Assembly (NCBI GenBank): GCA_016927475.1
Contig: JAFGMO010000091.1
Span: 62,001-126,000, forward strand
Length of the DNA stretch: 64,000 nucleotides
Direction of reading: 5' to 3'
Source of the DNA: Candidatus Aminicenantota bacterium
GTDB lineage: Bacteria > Acidobacteriota > Aminicenantia > Aminicenantales > Aminicenantaceae
Positions 45,591 through 54,428 of the stretch are shown here, one piece after another. The stretch's first letter is position 1. Each line of letters opens with the position of its first letter. Made by a program: the position numbers and the translations under genes. Below the pieces are notes generated by a model. It saw only the letters and a program-made list of their open reading frames with translations. It ran no database searches and was not told the DNA's origin.

Positions 45591-46970
45591 CTAGGCTAAC
45601 TTACGGTGCAGATACCGTCCTCTTCCTTTTTCAGCCAGGCATTCTTCGCCGTCTATGATGAGTTCGCCCCGGGAAAATACCTTTTCCACCTTTCCTATGG
45701 TTTTTCCCTCGTAGGCGGACCAATCCGCGGCCATATGGAGGGTGTCGACATCCATCCTCCACTCTGTGTTGGGATTGAATAGGACGACATCGGCATCGGC
45801 CCCGGGGGCGAGATGTCCTTTTTGGGGGAAGAGACCGAAAAGCCGGGCCGGAGTGGTGGCGCAAACATCAATCCAGCGAGAGAGGCTGAGCTTTCCAGAA
45901 GCAACGCCCGCGGAGTAGAGTGCGGTTAAGCGGGTCTCGACTCCTGGAATGCCGTTGGGGCATTTATCGAATCGCTCGGCTCCGTAGAGTTTTGCTTCCC
46001 AGGAGTAGGCCGCGTCGTCGGATGAAACCATAGCGATCCGGCCGTCCCGAAGGCCGCCCCAGAGTTTGTTTTGGATGGACCGGCTTCTTAGAGGAGGTGA
46101 ACAGACCCATTTGAGACCGTCTTCCCGTTTGAGAATGTCTTCAGTGAAAAGGAGGTAGTGAGTGCAGGTTTCAGCCTGAATATCAACGCCCTTCTTTCTG
46201 GCCCGGGCGACATGGCCCATTCCCTTATCAGTAGCCATATGGACGATGAAAAGGCGGCAGCCGGTTTTTTCGGCCAGCCGAAGGCAGCTCTGAATAGCCG
46301 CGTTTTCCGCCTCGGGGGGACGGCTGACGGCGTGATAATAAGCCTGGGTTTTTCCTTGGGCAATCAATCGGGGAACGTTTTTTTCGATGATTTGATTGTC
46401 TTCGGCATGAACCATCAGCATGCCGCCGGATTTTGCGAGTTCGGTTTGGATCGAGAGCAGTTCTTTTTCCTCCATCATGAGCCCTTCGGAGCGGTAGGTC
46501 ATATAACATTTGATGGTAGGGGACCCTGCCGAGACCACGGAGGAGATCTCTGCCAATACATCAGGCCGGGCGTCCGTGATAACGGGATGGACACCCCAAT
46601 CGATGAAGGTTTTTCCTTTAGCTTCCTCCTTTTTGATGTCCAGCGTCTCCATGAGGGGCCGGCCGTGTTCCTGGTTGGAAAAATCGATAATACTGGTCAC
46701 TCCGCCGTAGGCGGCGGCACGGGTTCCGGTTTCATAATCGTGCACGCTGACAGTATTCATGAAAACGTCGTTGAAATGAACATGAGTATCAACCGCACCA
46801 GGAAGAACCAGCCTTCCCGAGGCATCGATTTGTTCGTCCGCCGTTGTGCCTTTGAGATCTCCCACAGCGGCTATTCTTTCTCCAAGGAAAAGAACATCTT
46901 GTTTGTGGACGGATTCCGTCGTGATGACCATTCCTTCCCTGATAAGGATGGATTTTTGTGGGATTTTCAC
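45591..46970 (-). CDS. D-hydantoinase / dihydropyrimidinase
   Basis: About 459 residues, the family's normal length. Metal-binding residues: DTHVHFND (HxH), carbamylated Lys in IKCYMTYR, MLMVHAEDNQ and LFIVHMAT for the next His ligands, and SSDDAAYSW. It opens the ring of dihydropyrimidines or hydantoins. First gene of a four-gene operon that ends in a hydantoin racemase. Start taken as GTG 46970 (AAGGGG seven bases upstream); the frame is open to 47078 with poor starts. The repeat copy E lies directly upstream. Confidence 0.9.
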   Translation of the reverse strand: MKIPQKSILIREGMVITTESVHKQDVLFLGERIAAVGDLKGTTADEQIDASGRLVLPGAVDTHVHFNDVFMNTVSVHDYETGTRAAAYGGVTSIIDFSNQEHGRPLMETLDIKKEEAKGKTFIDWGVHPVITDARPDVLAEISSVVSAGSPTIKCYMTYRSEGLMMEEKELLSIQTELAKSGGMLMVHAEDNQIIEKNVPRLIAQGKTQAYYHAVSRPPEAENAAIQSCLRLAEKTGCRLFIVHMATDKGMGHVARARKKGVDIQAETCTHYLLFTEDILKREDGLKWVCSPPLRSRSIQNKLWGGLRDGRIAMVSSDDAAYSWEAKLYGAERFDKCPNGIPGVETRLTALYSAGVASGKLSLSRWIDVCATTPARLFGLFPQKGHLAPGADADVVLFNPNTEWRMDVDTLHMAADWSAYEGKTIGKVEKVFSRGELIIDGEECLAEKGRGRYLHRKLA

Positions 46971-47064
46971 GTTCTGCCCCTTCCGGGGTGGCATCTTATC
47001 ATTCCGGATTTTCAAAGTCAAAATCAACCAAACTTTAAAACGGCGAATTTGTAATGCATGCTCG

Positions 47065-47245
47065 CCTGTATTGTTCACGAGCCAAGCTTGCCGCAGATGT
47101 GAGGCGTCGATGGACGAAGCTGTGCTTGTTCACCGCAAGTCCATTGCAACGAAGCAGATGCGGTGAGATCGGCTCGCCTGGGAGGTCAATTCGGCCGGTC
47201 TTTTCTTTTTTTTACACCAACGGCCGAATTGATGAACAATACAGG
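47065..47245 (+). repeat. 181-bp structured dispersed repeat, copy E
   Basis: It begins CCTGTATTGTTCACGAGCC and ends TGATGAACAATACAGG, so the ends are inverted repeats. Core helices GAGCC/GGCTC, CCGCA/TGCGG, GATGGAC/GTCCATT (one G-T pair) and GTG/CAC. The tail hairpin has AATTCGGCCG / CGGCCGAATT arms. Located upstream of the hydantoinase gene and before the gene at 47254. Confidence 0.85.
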
Positions 47246-47253
47246 CTAAATAT

Positions 47254-47694
47254 ATGTTGACTATTCTTTTTATTATGATTATATATATAATTGAAGAAAG
47301 TACCGGTGTGCGGTTATTGTTCCGGTATGAAGGTGACATTCGGGCAATGATTGAATACGGACATACACTTGAGATGCTTATCGGGGGAGCCGTACATCTG
47401 AAGCAGGTTCGAAAATCCGAGCTGCATTTTGGAGATATGGTTTTTATCATAACTCAAAATTCCGTGTACACGGTCCATGTGCTCGGGGATGAACAATATT
47501 TGGTTTCCGGAGGTTGGTTCGACCGGAAGAAAGTTGCTCCGAAACAAACATCCATAACCGGCTGCACATGGGGAGGGAATATCATAAAAATGGATATTCT
47601 GGCAGCCTGCGGTATGCGGGTGGAATTCGGGAACCGTGTAGTTACAACTCCCATCCAGCATATTATTGTCACCCGATTGAACAGCAGAAACTAG
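47254..47694 (+). CDS. small protein of unknown function
   Basis: The frame gives up to 146 residues, but the first ~15 (LTILFIMIIYII) may be non-coding run-in from the repeat, and no start has a good ribosome site. From about residue 16 on the sequence looks protein-like (RLLFRYEGDIRAMIEYGHTLEMLIGGAVHLKQV, SVYTVHVLGDEQYLVSGGWFDRKKV, TPIQHIIVTRLNSRN), with small beta-rich character. No family recognised. Probably a real gene whose start is uncertain. Confidence 0.5.
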   Translation: MLTILFIMIIYIIEESTGVRLLFRYEGDIRAMIEYGHTLEMLIGGAVHLKQVRKSELHFGDMVFIITQNSVYTVHVLGDEQYLVSGGWFDRKKVAPKQTSITGCTWGGNIIKMDILAACGMRVEFGNRVVTTPIQHIIVTRLNSRN

Positions 47695-47761
47695 CCCTCT
47701 TTTTATCCCTATCTTTTTCCAGAGAGTGTATTTTTTTGTCTTGTCGCCTTAAGTTCATAAG

Positions 47762-47796
47762 GCCTGAATAATTCACCATTTTATGAATGTCCAGGC
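47762..47796. repeat. minimal palindrome with the ends of the dispersed repeat family
   Basis: GCCTG...CAGGC arms enclose AATTCA / TGAAT, with an 8-base centre. The CCTG-N3-ATTCA and TGAAT-N3-CAGG pattern matches the ends of the larger repeats, so it may be a deletion remnant. It lies 18 bases before the TTG start at 47815 and could equally be a terminator-like hairpin of the gene at 47254, though no T-run follows. Confidence 0.4.
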
Positions 47797-47814
47797 ATGA
47801 TAAGGCTATAAATT

Positions 47815-49767
47815 TTGAAAACACCGGCGCGAAAAACGGGGACGGTTTTTCTTATCCCTGCTTTTCTTTTTGTGCTCATGACATTCCTTCCTTCATCCAG
47901 CGGACAAACCCTTTATCCATTAAGGACGGTGAGGATTAAAGCGGCTGTAGATGAGGAGTTCAGAAGCATAAAAACCTGGCCTTTATGCCTGAAGCGTGCT
48001 GTTGAACATTCTTCCTGCCTTTTTGAAGAAAATTTTGGGATAACATTAAAGCTGGAAAAAATTGTTCCCTGGTTTTCCGATAACACGAACACTTCCATGT
48101 ATGTTCTGCTCGATGACCTGAGAAGCAAGATCAGTAAAGGAAACTCCGATCTTGTTCTGGGATTTACTTCTCAGAGAAGTTTGAGGGAAGATATGGCGGG
48201 TGCGGCCAACTATCTAAGGGGGTATGCCGTGATTCGCGCAACACCTTCCGGAAGATTAAATGATATCATCCTTTCCCATGAACTCTGCCATCTTTTCGGG
48301 GCCTCGGATATTTTTGAAAAAAATTCAATCATGAACTATGGTAAGCCCGGCTGGAATTTTGACGTATTCACCCGGGAAATCATTTTCCTGAATAAATTCA
48401 GAAATTTTTTTCCTCATGCCTTTCCCCTTTCTTCCGAAAAATTGGAAGCGGCCATATCTCTTTATGAGAAAAGAAAAGCCAGCCATAAGGGTGAGGTCGA
48501 CATCCACATATCTTTGGCTGTGTTTTATCTCGAAAGCTGCGACTATGACAGGGTGCTTCAGGAATGTTTGTCGGCATTGAAAATCAAACCGGGCATGCCG
48601 GAGGCCCACAATCTACTCGGGATAGCATTTCGCCGTACGGGTAAGGTGGACCAAGCTATTGAGCAGTACCGGAAAGTGATTGCCGTTCTGCCGAATCTGC
48701 CCGAGGCCTATTATAATCTGGGGATTGCCTGCATGAGGAAAGGCGATATCGATGGAGCCATTCGGGAATACCGCCGGGCCATCAAGCTCAATCCCCATTA
48801 TGCCAAGGCTCATTCTAATCTTGGCTTTGCCCTTCTGAAAAAGAACAAGCCCGATGAAGCCGAAGCGGCATGCCGGAAAGCCCTGGAAATTTCACCAAAT
48901 TTGGCCAAAGCTTATGCCACACTCGGCGCCGTGCTTTTCCTCAAGAAAAATAATGAAGAAGCCGAAAAGGCGTGCATAAGGTCGTTAGAAATTGAGCCGA
49001 ATGCCCCCGAAGCTCATGATACGCTGGGCAATATCTATATGAGCCACAGGGAATGGGAAAAAGCGGAAAATGAATACCGCCTGTCCTTGAATCTGAATCC
49101 TGCTTACCCTGAGGCCCATTATAACCTCGGCCGGCTTTTTCTCATGCAGAAGCGCATGCCTTTGGCTGTTTCTTCCTTTGAAACGGCGATTCGCCTCAGG
49201 CCTGAATATTCCGAAGCCAGGGCTAATCTGGCCTCTGCTTATCTGGAATCGGGCGATATAGACCGTTGTCTGGAAGAATGCCGTGAGCTCGTCAAAAGAG
49301 ATCCACAATATGCCTTTGTCCACACGACTATGGGGTATGCCTATTACAAAATGGGGCAGTACGGAAAGGCGGAAGGAGCTTGCCGCAAAGCTATTTCCCT
49401 TAATGCCGGTCAGTATCAAGCTCATAATCTGTTGGGCATTCTCCATTTTGAGCAAAAGAGATTGGAAGAAGCCGAAAAGGAATTCAATCAAGCCTTGTCA
49501 TTGAATCAAGAAAGCTGCGAGTCATATTATAATCTGGGAAACTTATATTTCGGAAAAGGAGAATTGAACGATGCGGGAAGGTTCTACCGTCTGACATTGA
49601 AGTTTTGTCCAGATTTCAGCCGGGCGCACAACAATCTGGCCGTTGTCTATTTCAGGTTGTCCCAGTATGAAAAAGCCCTGAGCCATCTGGATAAAGCGGC
49701 CGCTTTGGGATTGAGTATCCTTCCGGAATTCAGGCGGAAGGTTTTGGAGAAGATAGAAAAACACTGA
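47815..49767 (+). CDS. metzincin-like protease domain fused to TPR array
   Basis: The product is 650 residues. A signal-like segment (VFLIPAFLFVLMTFLPSSSG) precedes a ~190-residue domain with HELCHLFGASD (H155, E156, H159, D165) and the Met-turn SIMNYG; HExxHxxGxxD plus a downstream Met is the metzincin signature, with Asp as third zinc ligand as in snapalysin-type enzymes. About 12 TPRs follow to the end (LGIAFRRTGKVDQAIEQYRKVI, LGNIYMSHREWEKAENEYRLSL). Secreted or periplasmic. A protease directed by TPR-bound partners is an inference. Start is TTG 47815 with a weak site. Confidence 0.75.
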   Translation: MKTPARKTGTVFLIPAFLFVLMTFLPSSSGQTLYPLRTVRIKAAVDEEFRSIKTWPLCLKRAVEHSSCLFEENFGITLKLEKIVPWFSDNTNTSMYVLLDDLRSKISKGNSDLVLGFTSQRSLREDMAGAANYLRGYAVIRATPSGRLNDIILSHELCHLFGASDIFEKNSIMNYGKPGWNFDVFTREIIFLNKFRNFFPHAFPLSSEKLEAAISLYEKRKASHKGEVDIHISLAVFYLESCDYDRVLQECLSALKIKPGMPEAHNLLGIAFRRTGKVDQAIEQYRKVIAVLPNLPEAYYNLGIACMRKGDIDGAIREYRRAIKLNPHYAKAHSNLGFALLKKNKPDEAEAACRKALEISPNLAKAYATLGAVLFLKKNNEEAEKACIRSLEIEPNAPEAHDTLGNIYMSHREWEKAENEYRLSLNLNPAYPEAHYNLGRLFLMQKRMPLAVSSFETAIRLRPEYSEARANLASAYLESGDIDRCLEECRELVKRDPQYAFVHTTMGYAYYKMGQYGKAEGACRKAISLNAGQYQAHNLLGILHFEQKRLEEAEKEFNQALSLNQESCESYYNLGNLYFGKGELNDAGRFYRLTLKFCPDFSRAHNNLAVVYFRLSQYEKALSHLDKAAALGLSILPEFRRKVLEKIEKH

Positions 49768-49785
49768 CCGCATTATCGCCCGAAG

Positions 49786-49851
49786 GGTAAATTTGGCCGG
49801 TTCTTTTTCTTGTTCTTTACCACCCCAGGCCAAATTTATGAATAGCTCAGG
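49786..49851 (+). repeat. 66-bp duplicated hairpin tail before copy F
   Basis: Bases 49786-49851 repeat at 49973-50038, as far as I can see without change. The unit is an AAATTTGGCC / GGCCAAATTT hairpin ending TATGAATAGCTCAGG. It stands upstream of the complete copy, as the 79-bp tail does beside copy D. Confidence 0.85.
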
Positions 49852-49853
49852 TT

Positions 49854-50038
49854 CCTGAGGTATTCACGAGCCAAGCTTACCGCAGCTGTGAGGCGTCGTC
49901 GTGCGAAGCTGTGCTGGTTCACCGCGAGTGCGGCGCAACGAAGCAGATGCGGTGAGATCGGCTTGCCTGCAAGGTAAATTTGGCCGGTTCTTTTTCTTGT
50001 TCTTTACCACCCCAGGCCAAATTTATGAATAGCTCAGG
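49854..50038 (+). repeat. 185-bp structured dispersed repeat, copy F
   Basis: From CCTGAGGTATTCACGAGCC to TATGAATAGCTCAGG. The variable helix is GTCGTGC / GTGCGGC, different in sequence from the copies at 33752-33932 and 47065-47245 but still able to pair along its length with G-T wobbles. The conserved segment GCAACGAAGCAGATGCGG is present. It sits between the metzincin-TPR and kinase genes, whose start at 50097 follows 59 bases later. Confidence 0.85.
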
Positions 50039-50096
50039 AAGATTGACTCTCCACATAATTTATTGCTATTCTTGTCCAAAGAGGAGGCCCCGGGAT

Positions 50097-53000
50097 ATGA
50101 AATGCCCAAAATGCGATTTTGAGAATCCGGGTGATACTCATTTCTGCAGTAACTGCGGAACTAAGTTGGATTCATCCCGGATGAGCGATATATCCCAAAC
50201 AGAAACCATACAAACTCCATTAAAAGGTCTGTCAAGAGGAGCTGTTTTCGCCCAACGTTATGAAGTCATCGAGGAGCTGGGCAAAGGCGGGATGGGAAAA
50301 GTTTACAAAGTCATTGATAATAAAATCAATGAAAAGATCGCCCTTAAAATACTGAAACCGGAGATCGCGGCTGATGAAAAAACCATAATCAGGTTTCAGA
50401 ATGAACTGAAATTGAGCCGGAAGATTGCCCATAGGAATGTTTGCCGAATGTATCATCTTGGGGAGGAAAAGGGAACATATTATATCACCATGGAATATAT
50501 CCCTGGTGAGGACCTGAAGAGTTCTCTCAGAAGAGTCGGGCCGTTAAGTCCCGGTAAAGCCGTAAGCATTACCAAGCAGATTTGCGAGGGCCTTGTAGAA
50601 GCCCATGCGACGGGCATCGTTCACCGGGACCTCAAGCCGCATAACATCATGATCGACAGCCAGGGAAACGCCCGGATCATGGATTTTGGCATCGCCCGTT
50701 CCGTTAAAAACAAAGGAATAACGGGCACCGGAGTTATTATCGGCACACCGGAATACATGTCTCCCGAACAGGTGGAGCGCAGGGAAGTTGATGCCCGTTC
50801 GGACATCTATTCACTGGGTATTATTCTTTATGAAATGACGACGGGAAAGGTACCTTTTGAAGGAGACACTCCCTTAAATATCGCCATAAAGCAAAAAACG
50901 GAAGCTCCGCCAGATCCGAAAAAAATCAATCCTCAGTTGCCTGAGAAACTTCGCAACTTGATTTTAAAATGCATGGAAAAAGACCGGGGCAAAAGATATC
51001 AGACTGCGGAGGCTGTTCTTCAGGAGCTGGGGAGAATTGATCAGGATCTGCCTTCCACTCAGCGTGTCGTCCCCCGCAGGAAACCCCTGACCAGCAAGGA
51101 AATCACGGTCAAAATATCGGCCAGGAGATTTATCATTCCTTTGCTCATTCTTTGTATTCTTACCCTCGGATTCTTTTTTGTCTGGAATTTTTTCTTCAAA
51201 GATACAACGGCTGGCTTTTCCAAAGACGGATACTCTCTGGCCGTGGTTTATTTTGAGAACAATACCGGAGACAGCAGTCTCGATCACTGGCGAAAAACAC
51301 TGTCCGACCTTCTGATCGCCGACATCTCTCAATCCAAATACGTCAGTGTGCTCAGTGAGGACAAACTGTTTAACCTGCTCAGTAAAATGGAGATTTTAGA
51401 CGTTTCGCGTTATTCCTCGGACGATCTTCGAAGAATCGCCAAAGAGACCCGTGCTGAAAAAATATTAACCGGAAGATATGCCAAAGCGGGAGACAACTTC
51501 AGAATCGATGTTGTCTTGTATGATACCGATACGATGGAACGCATGGGTTCGGAAAGGGTCGAAAAGGAAGGAGAAGAAAATATCTTTCTCATGGTCGATG
51601 AATTGACAAAAACGCTGAAAGAAAAATATTTTTTATCACCGGAAGAGATAGATACGGATGTCGATCGCAACATCGGTACTCTTCCTTCCGGCACAAGAGA
51701 GGCCTACAGAATATATAACGAAGGAAATGAATTGTTTAATGCTGGAAATTACAACGCCTCCATAAAACGTATGGAAAAAGCGATCTCCATTCATTCCGGA
51801 TTTGCTGAAGCCTACCGGACAATGGCTTTGGCCCAGCTGTTCCTCGGTTACAGAATCCGCAGCCGGGAGAGCATGGCCCAGGCAAGGAAAAAAAGCGGTG
51901 GTTTATCGGATAGGGAGAAACTGCAGATCCAGGCGGACGCTTCCTGGATGGGACCGGAAAAGGATATTTCAAAGGCAATCTCCTTGTATGAAAAGTTTCT
52001 ATCAATGTTTCCGGAAGACAGGCAGGCCAATACGAATCTTGGACTCCTCTACCTGGAAATGGAGGATTGGGACAGGGCGTTGGAACGGTTTGAAGTGTTG
52101 GAAAAAAACAAAGACCAGGCGGTTCATCCTTACTTGGGAATGGCCCGTGCCTACCGGGCGAAGGGAGATTCAAAAAAGGCCGAGAAAATATTGCAGTATT
52201 TTCTGGAAAACTGGGGGGAAAATGCCCGCATTCGGAATGAGCTAGCCCTAAGTTTTTTTTCGAAGGGGGCATTCGATGCCGCTCTTGCTGAAGCTAAAAA
52301 AGCGGCCGCCCTCGATGCCTCTCTATCTCAGGCGTCTGTCCTTGTGGGTGATATATACTGCTGTCTGGGAAACTATTCAGAAGCTGAAAAACATTACGGC
52401 CTTCTCCTGCAGAGTAAAGAGGCGCCGGTACGGATGATGGGGATAAAACGGACCTTATCGCTCCAGCTTTACCAGGGCAAATTTCGGACCGCCGTTAAGC
52501 TGGCTCAGGATGGGATAAGCCTGGCTGAAGAAAGTGGAGATGCTTACTGGAAAACAATCTTCCTGATTCTTTCCACCTATGTCTTCCAGCGCACAGAAAA
52601 ATTTGAGGCCGCCCTCGAAACGATTCAAAAAGCTGAAAAATCGGTGGTGGACTTTGGAGACGACTTTCTTAAACATGAAGTTCTTCATATAAAGGGGATT
52701 GTTTACCTATCTAATCAGGCCCCCGCAGATGCCCTTAAGACCACGAATGAATTACAGACTCTTATTAAATCAAAAGAGAGTGTGAGCCGGATGCGGTATG
52801 CCTTCCACCTCAAGGGGAAGGTAGAACAGGCAAGGATGAATTATATCGGAGCCATAGATCTTTTTGAAGATGCCGTATCGCGGCTTCCAGCCGAATATTC
52901 TTTTTCGGATGATCACGTCCTTTTTTATTTCACTTTGGCTGAGGCTTACTACAACCGCGGATCTTTTGATAAGGCAGAGGACTGGTATAAGAAAATTTTG

Positions 53001-53207
53001 TCTCTTTCATCAGGGAGGATATCATACGGAGATCTCTATGCCATAAGCCTATATAGACTCGGAACGATTTTTCAGGAAAAGGGACGGATCAGCGATGCCT
53101 TGGGTTATTACGAAAGGTTTTTATCCGTCTGGAAATACGCCGACCCGGGAGCCCCCGGTCTTATTGATGCCAGCCGGCGAATGTCGGTTCTCCAGAGCAG
53201 GCGTTGA
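50097..53207 (+). CDS. Ser/Thr protein kinase with zinc ribbon, TolB-like domain and TPRs
   Basis: About 1036 residues. N-terminal zinc ribbon MKCPKCDFENPGDTHFCSNC; then a Hanks-type kinase (~55-320) with GKGGMGKV at 62-69, ATP Lys84, catalytic HRD at 176-178, DFG at 196-198 and GTPEYMSPEQ. A membrane helix at ~347-366 follows, then an extracytoplasmic TolB/FlgO-like domain (SLAVVYFENNTGDSSLDHW...IADISQSKYVSVLSEDKL) and a long TPR array to the end. All kinase residues are intact. Such kinases are common in Acidobacteria and Aminicenantes. ATG 50097 has GAGGAGG upstream. The GT2 gene follows 27 bases after the stop. Confidence 0.93.
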   Translation: MKCPKCDFENPGDTHFCSNCGTKLDSSRMSDISQTETIQTPLKGLSRGAVFAQRYEVIEELGKGGMGKVYKVIDNKINEKIALKILKPEIAADEKTIIRFQNELKLSRKIAHRNVCRMYHLGEEKGTYYITMEYIPGEDLKSSLRRVGPLSPGKAVSITKQICEGLVEAHATGIVHRDLKPHNIMIDSQGNARIMDFGIARSVKNKGITGTGVIIGTPEYMSPEQVERREVDARSDIYSLGIILYEMTTGKVPFEGDTPLNIAIKQKTEAPPDPKKINPQLPEKLRNLILKCMEKDRGKRYQTAEAVLQELGRIDQDLPSTQRVVPRRKPLTSKEITVKISARRFIIPLLILCILTLGFFFVWNFFFKDTTAGFSKDGYSLAVVYFENNTGDSSLDHWRKTLSDLLIADISQSKYVSVLSEDKLFNLLSKMEILDVSRYSSDDLRRIAKETRAEKILTGRYAKAGDNFRIDVVLYDTDTMERMGSERVEKEGEENIFLMVDELTKTLKEKYFLSPEEIDTDVDRNIGTLPSGTREAYRIYNEGNELFNAGNYNASIKRMEKAISIHSGFAEAYRTMALAQLFLGYRIRSRESMAQARKKSGGLSDREKLQIQADASWMGPEKDISKAISLYEKFLSMFPEDRQANTNLGLLYLEMEDWDRALERFEVLEKNKDQAVHPYLGMARAYRAKGDSKKAEKILQYFLENWGENARIRNELALSFFSKGAFDAALAEAKKAAALDASLSQASVLVGDIYCCLGNYSEAEKHYGLLLQSKEAPVRMMGIKRTLSLQLYQGKFRTAVKLAQDGISLAEESGDAYWKTIFLILSTYVFQRTEKFEAALETIQKAEKSVVDFGDDFLKHEVLHIKGIVYLSNQAPADALKTTNELQTLIKSKESVSRMRYAFHLKGKVEQARMNYIGAIDLFEDAVSRLPAEYSFSDDHVLFYFTLAEAYYNRGSFDKAEDWYKKILSLSSGRISYGDLYAISLYRLGTIFQEKGRISDALGYYERFLSVWKYADPGAPGLIDASRRMSVLQSRR

Positions 53208-53234
53208 AGAGCTGAAGATGGGAGGAAAATCTGC

Positions 53235-54230
53235 ATGAAACTTATCATCCAGATTCCCTGTTACAACGAAGAAAAAACATTAAAACTCTGTCTCAATGAC
53301 CTTCCCCGTCAGATTGAGGGCATCGACGAGATTGAAATTTTGGTGGTCAATGACGGCAGTACGGACCGGACCGGTGATATCGCTCGAAGCCTTGGTGTGG
53401 ATCATGTGATATCCTTTAGTACGAACAGAGGATTGGCCCGTGCTTTTATGGCCGGAATAGAAAAGAGCCTGGAAGAAAGGGCCGATATCATTGTCAACAC
53501 GGACGCCGACAACCAGTACCGCGGGGAGGATATCGTCAATCTTGTTACTCCTATACTTGAAGGAAAAGCTGATATCGTCGTAGGGAGCAGGCAGCTCGAT
53601 AAAATCTCCCACTTTTCTTGGATAAAGAAAATGTTGAACAAATATGGAAGCGCATTGGTCCGTAAATTATCCCGGACAAATGTGGCGGATACCGTCAGCG
53701 GTTTTCGGGCTTATTCCCGTGAAGCCGCCCTTCGGATCAACATTTTTTCAGAATTTTCGTATACGCTGGAAAATTTGCTTCAGCTTGGAAATCAAAAACT
53801 GCGTATTTTATCCGTACCCGTTCTTGTGAATCCCCGTTTGCGGGAATCCCGTCTCTTTCATTCAAACCTTCAGTTTGTTTCAAGCCAGTTTTCAACCATA
53901 CTACGGGTTTATACAACATACAAACCATTAAGGGTATTCACCACCTTGGGCATTCTGACCGTGCTTCCAGGTATCGCGGGGATGATCCGCTTTCTTTATT
54001 ATTATTTCAACGGTCAAGGCCGGGGCCATGTCCAGTCCCTTATTTTTTCTCTCGCCTTTCTCGTGTTGGGCTTTCTTCTTTTGATTTTTGGATTGATCGC
54101 CGATGTTATCGGGAATAACAGAAAGCTGATCGAAAACGCGCTGTATCGATTGAGAAAGCTGGAGCTGGAATTCAGGAAGGAAAAGGAAAAAGCCATCCAT
54201 CCGGCGAAAAAAACAGCCAAGAAAAATTGA
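53235..54230 (+). CDS. glycosyltransferase family 2, DPM1/GtrB-like
   Basis: The product is 331 residues. GT-A motifs IIQIPCYNEEKTL, ILVVNDGSTDRT, NTDADNQY (DXD) and VSGFRAYSREA are clear. Two C-terminal membrane helices (LGILTVLPGIAGMIRFLYYYF; LAFLVLGFLLLIFGLIADVIG) follow, as in polyprenyl-phosphate glycosyltransferases that load a sugar on a lipid carrier for the GT39-type enzymes elsewhere in the window. A GGAGGAAAA site precedes the ATG. Confidence 0.88.
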   Translation: MKLIIQIPCYNEEKTLKLCLNDLPRQIEGIDEIEILVVNDGSTDRTGDIARSLGVDHVISFSTNRGLARAFMAGIEKSLEERADIIVNTDADNQYRGEDIVNLVTPILEGKADIVVGSRQLDKISHFSWIKKMLNKYGSALVRKLSRTNVADTVSGFRAYSREAALRINIFSEFSYTLENLLQLGNQKLRILSVPVLVNPRLRESRLFHSNLQFVSSQFSTILRVYTTYKPLRVFTTLGILTVLPGIAGMIRFLYYYFNGQGRGHVQSLIFSLAFLVLGFLLLIFGLIADVIGNNRKLIENALYRLRKLELEFRKEKEKAIHPAKKTAKKN

Positions 54231-54428
54231 CTTGTTGTGCATCCGTCATTTTTGTCTCATGATGGATACATGAATCAAAAAGTGAATTTGTTTTATCCTG
54301 CATTTTTATTTTTGGCTTGAGTCGGGAATGGGGGTGGTTATCTCAATGGAATCGTGATTAATCTGTGGCAAATGTGTATAATTTATTTTCTTGAATAATT
54401 TTACAAACCAAAACAAAGAGAGGAGATC

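Noticed and set aside
46158-47054. 298-residue plus-strand frame opposite the hydantoinase gene
   Set aside because: It is antisense to a clear enzyme with intact motifs and shows no family motifs or ribosome site.
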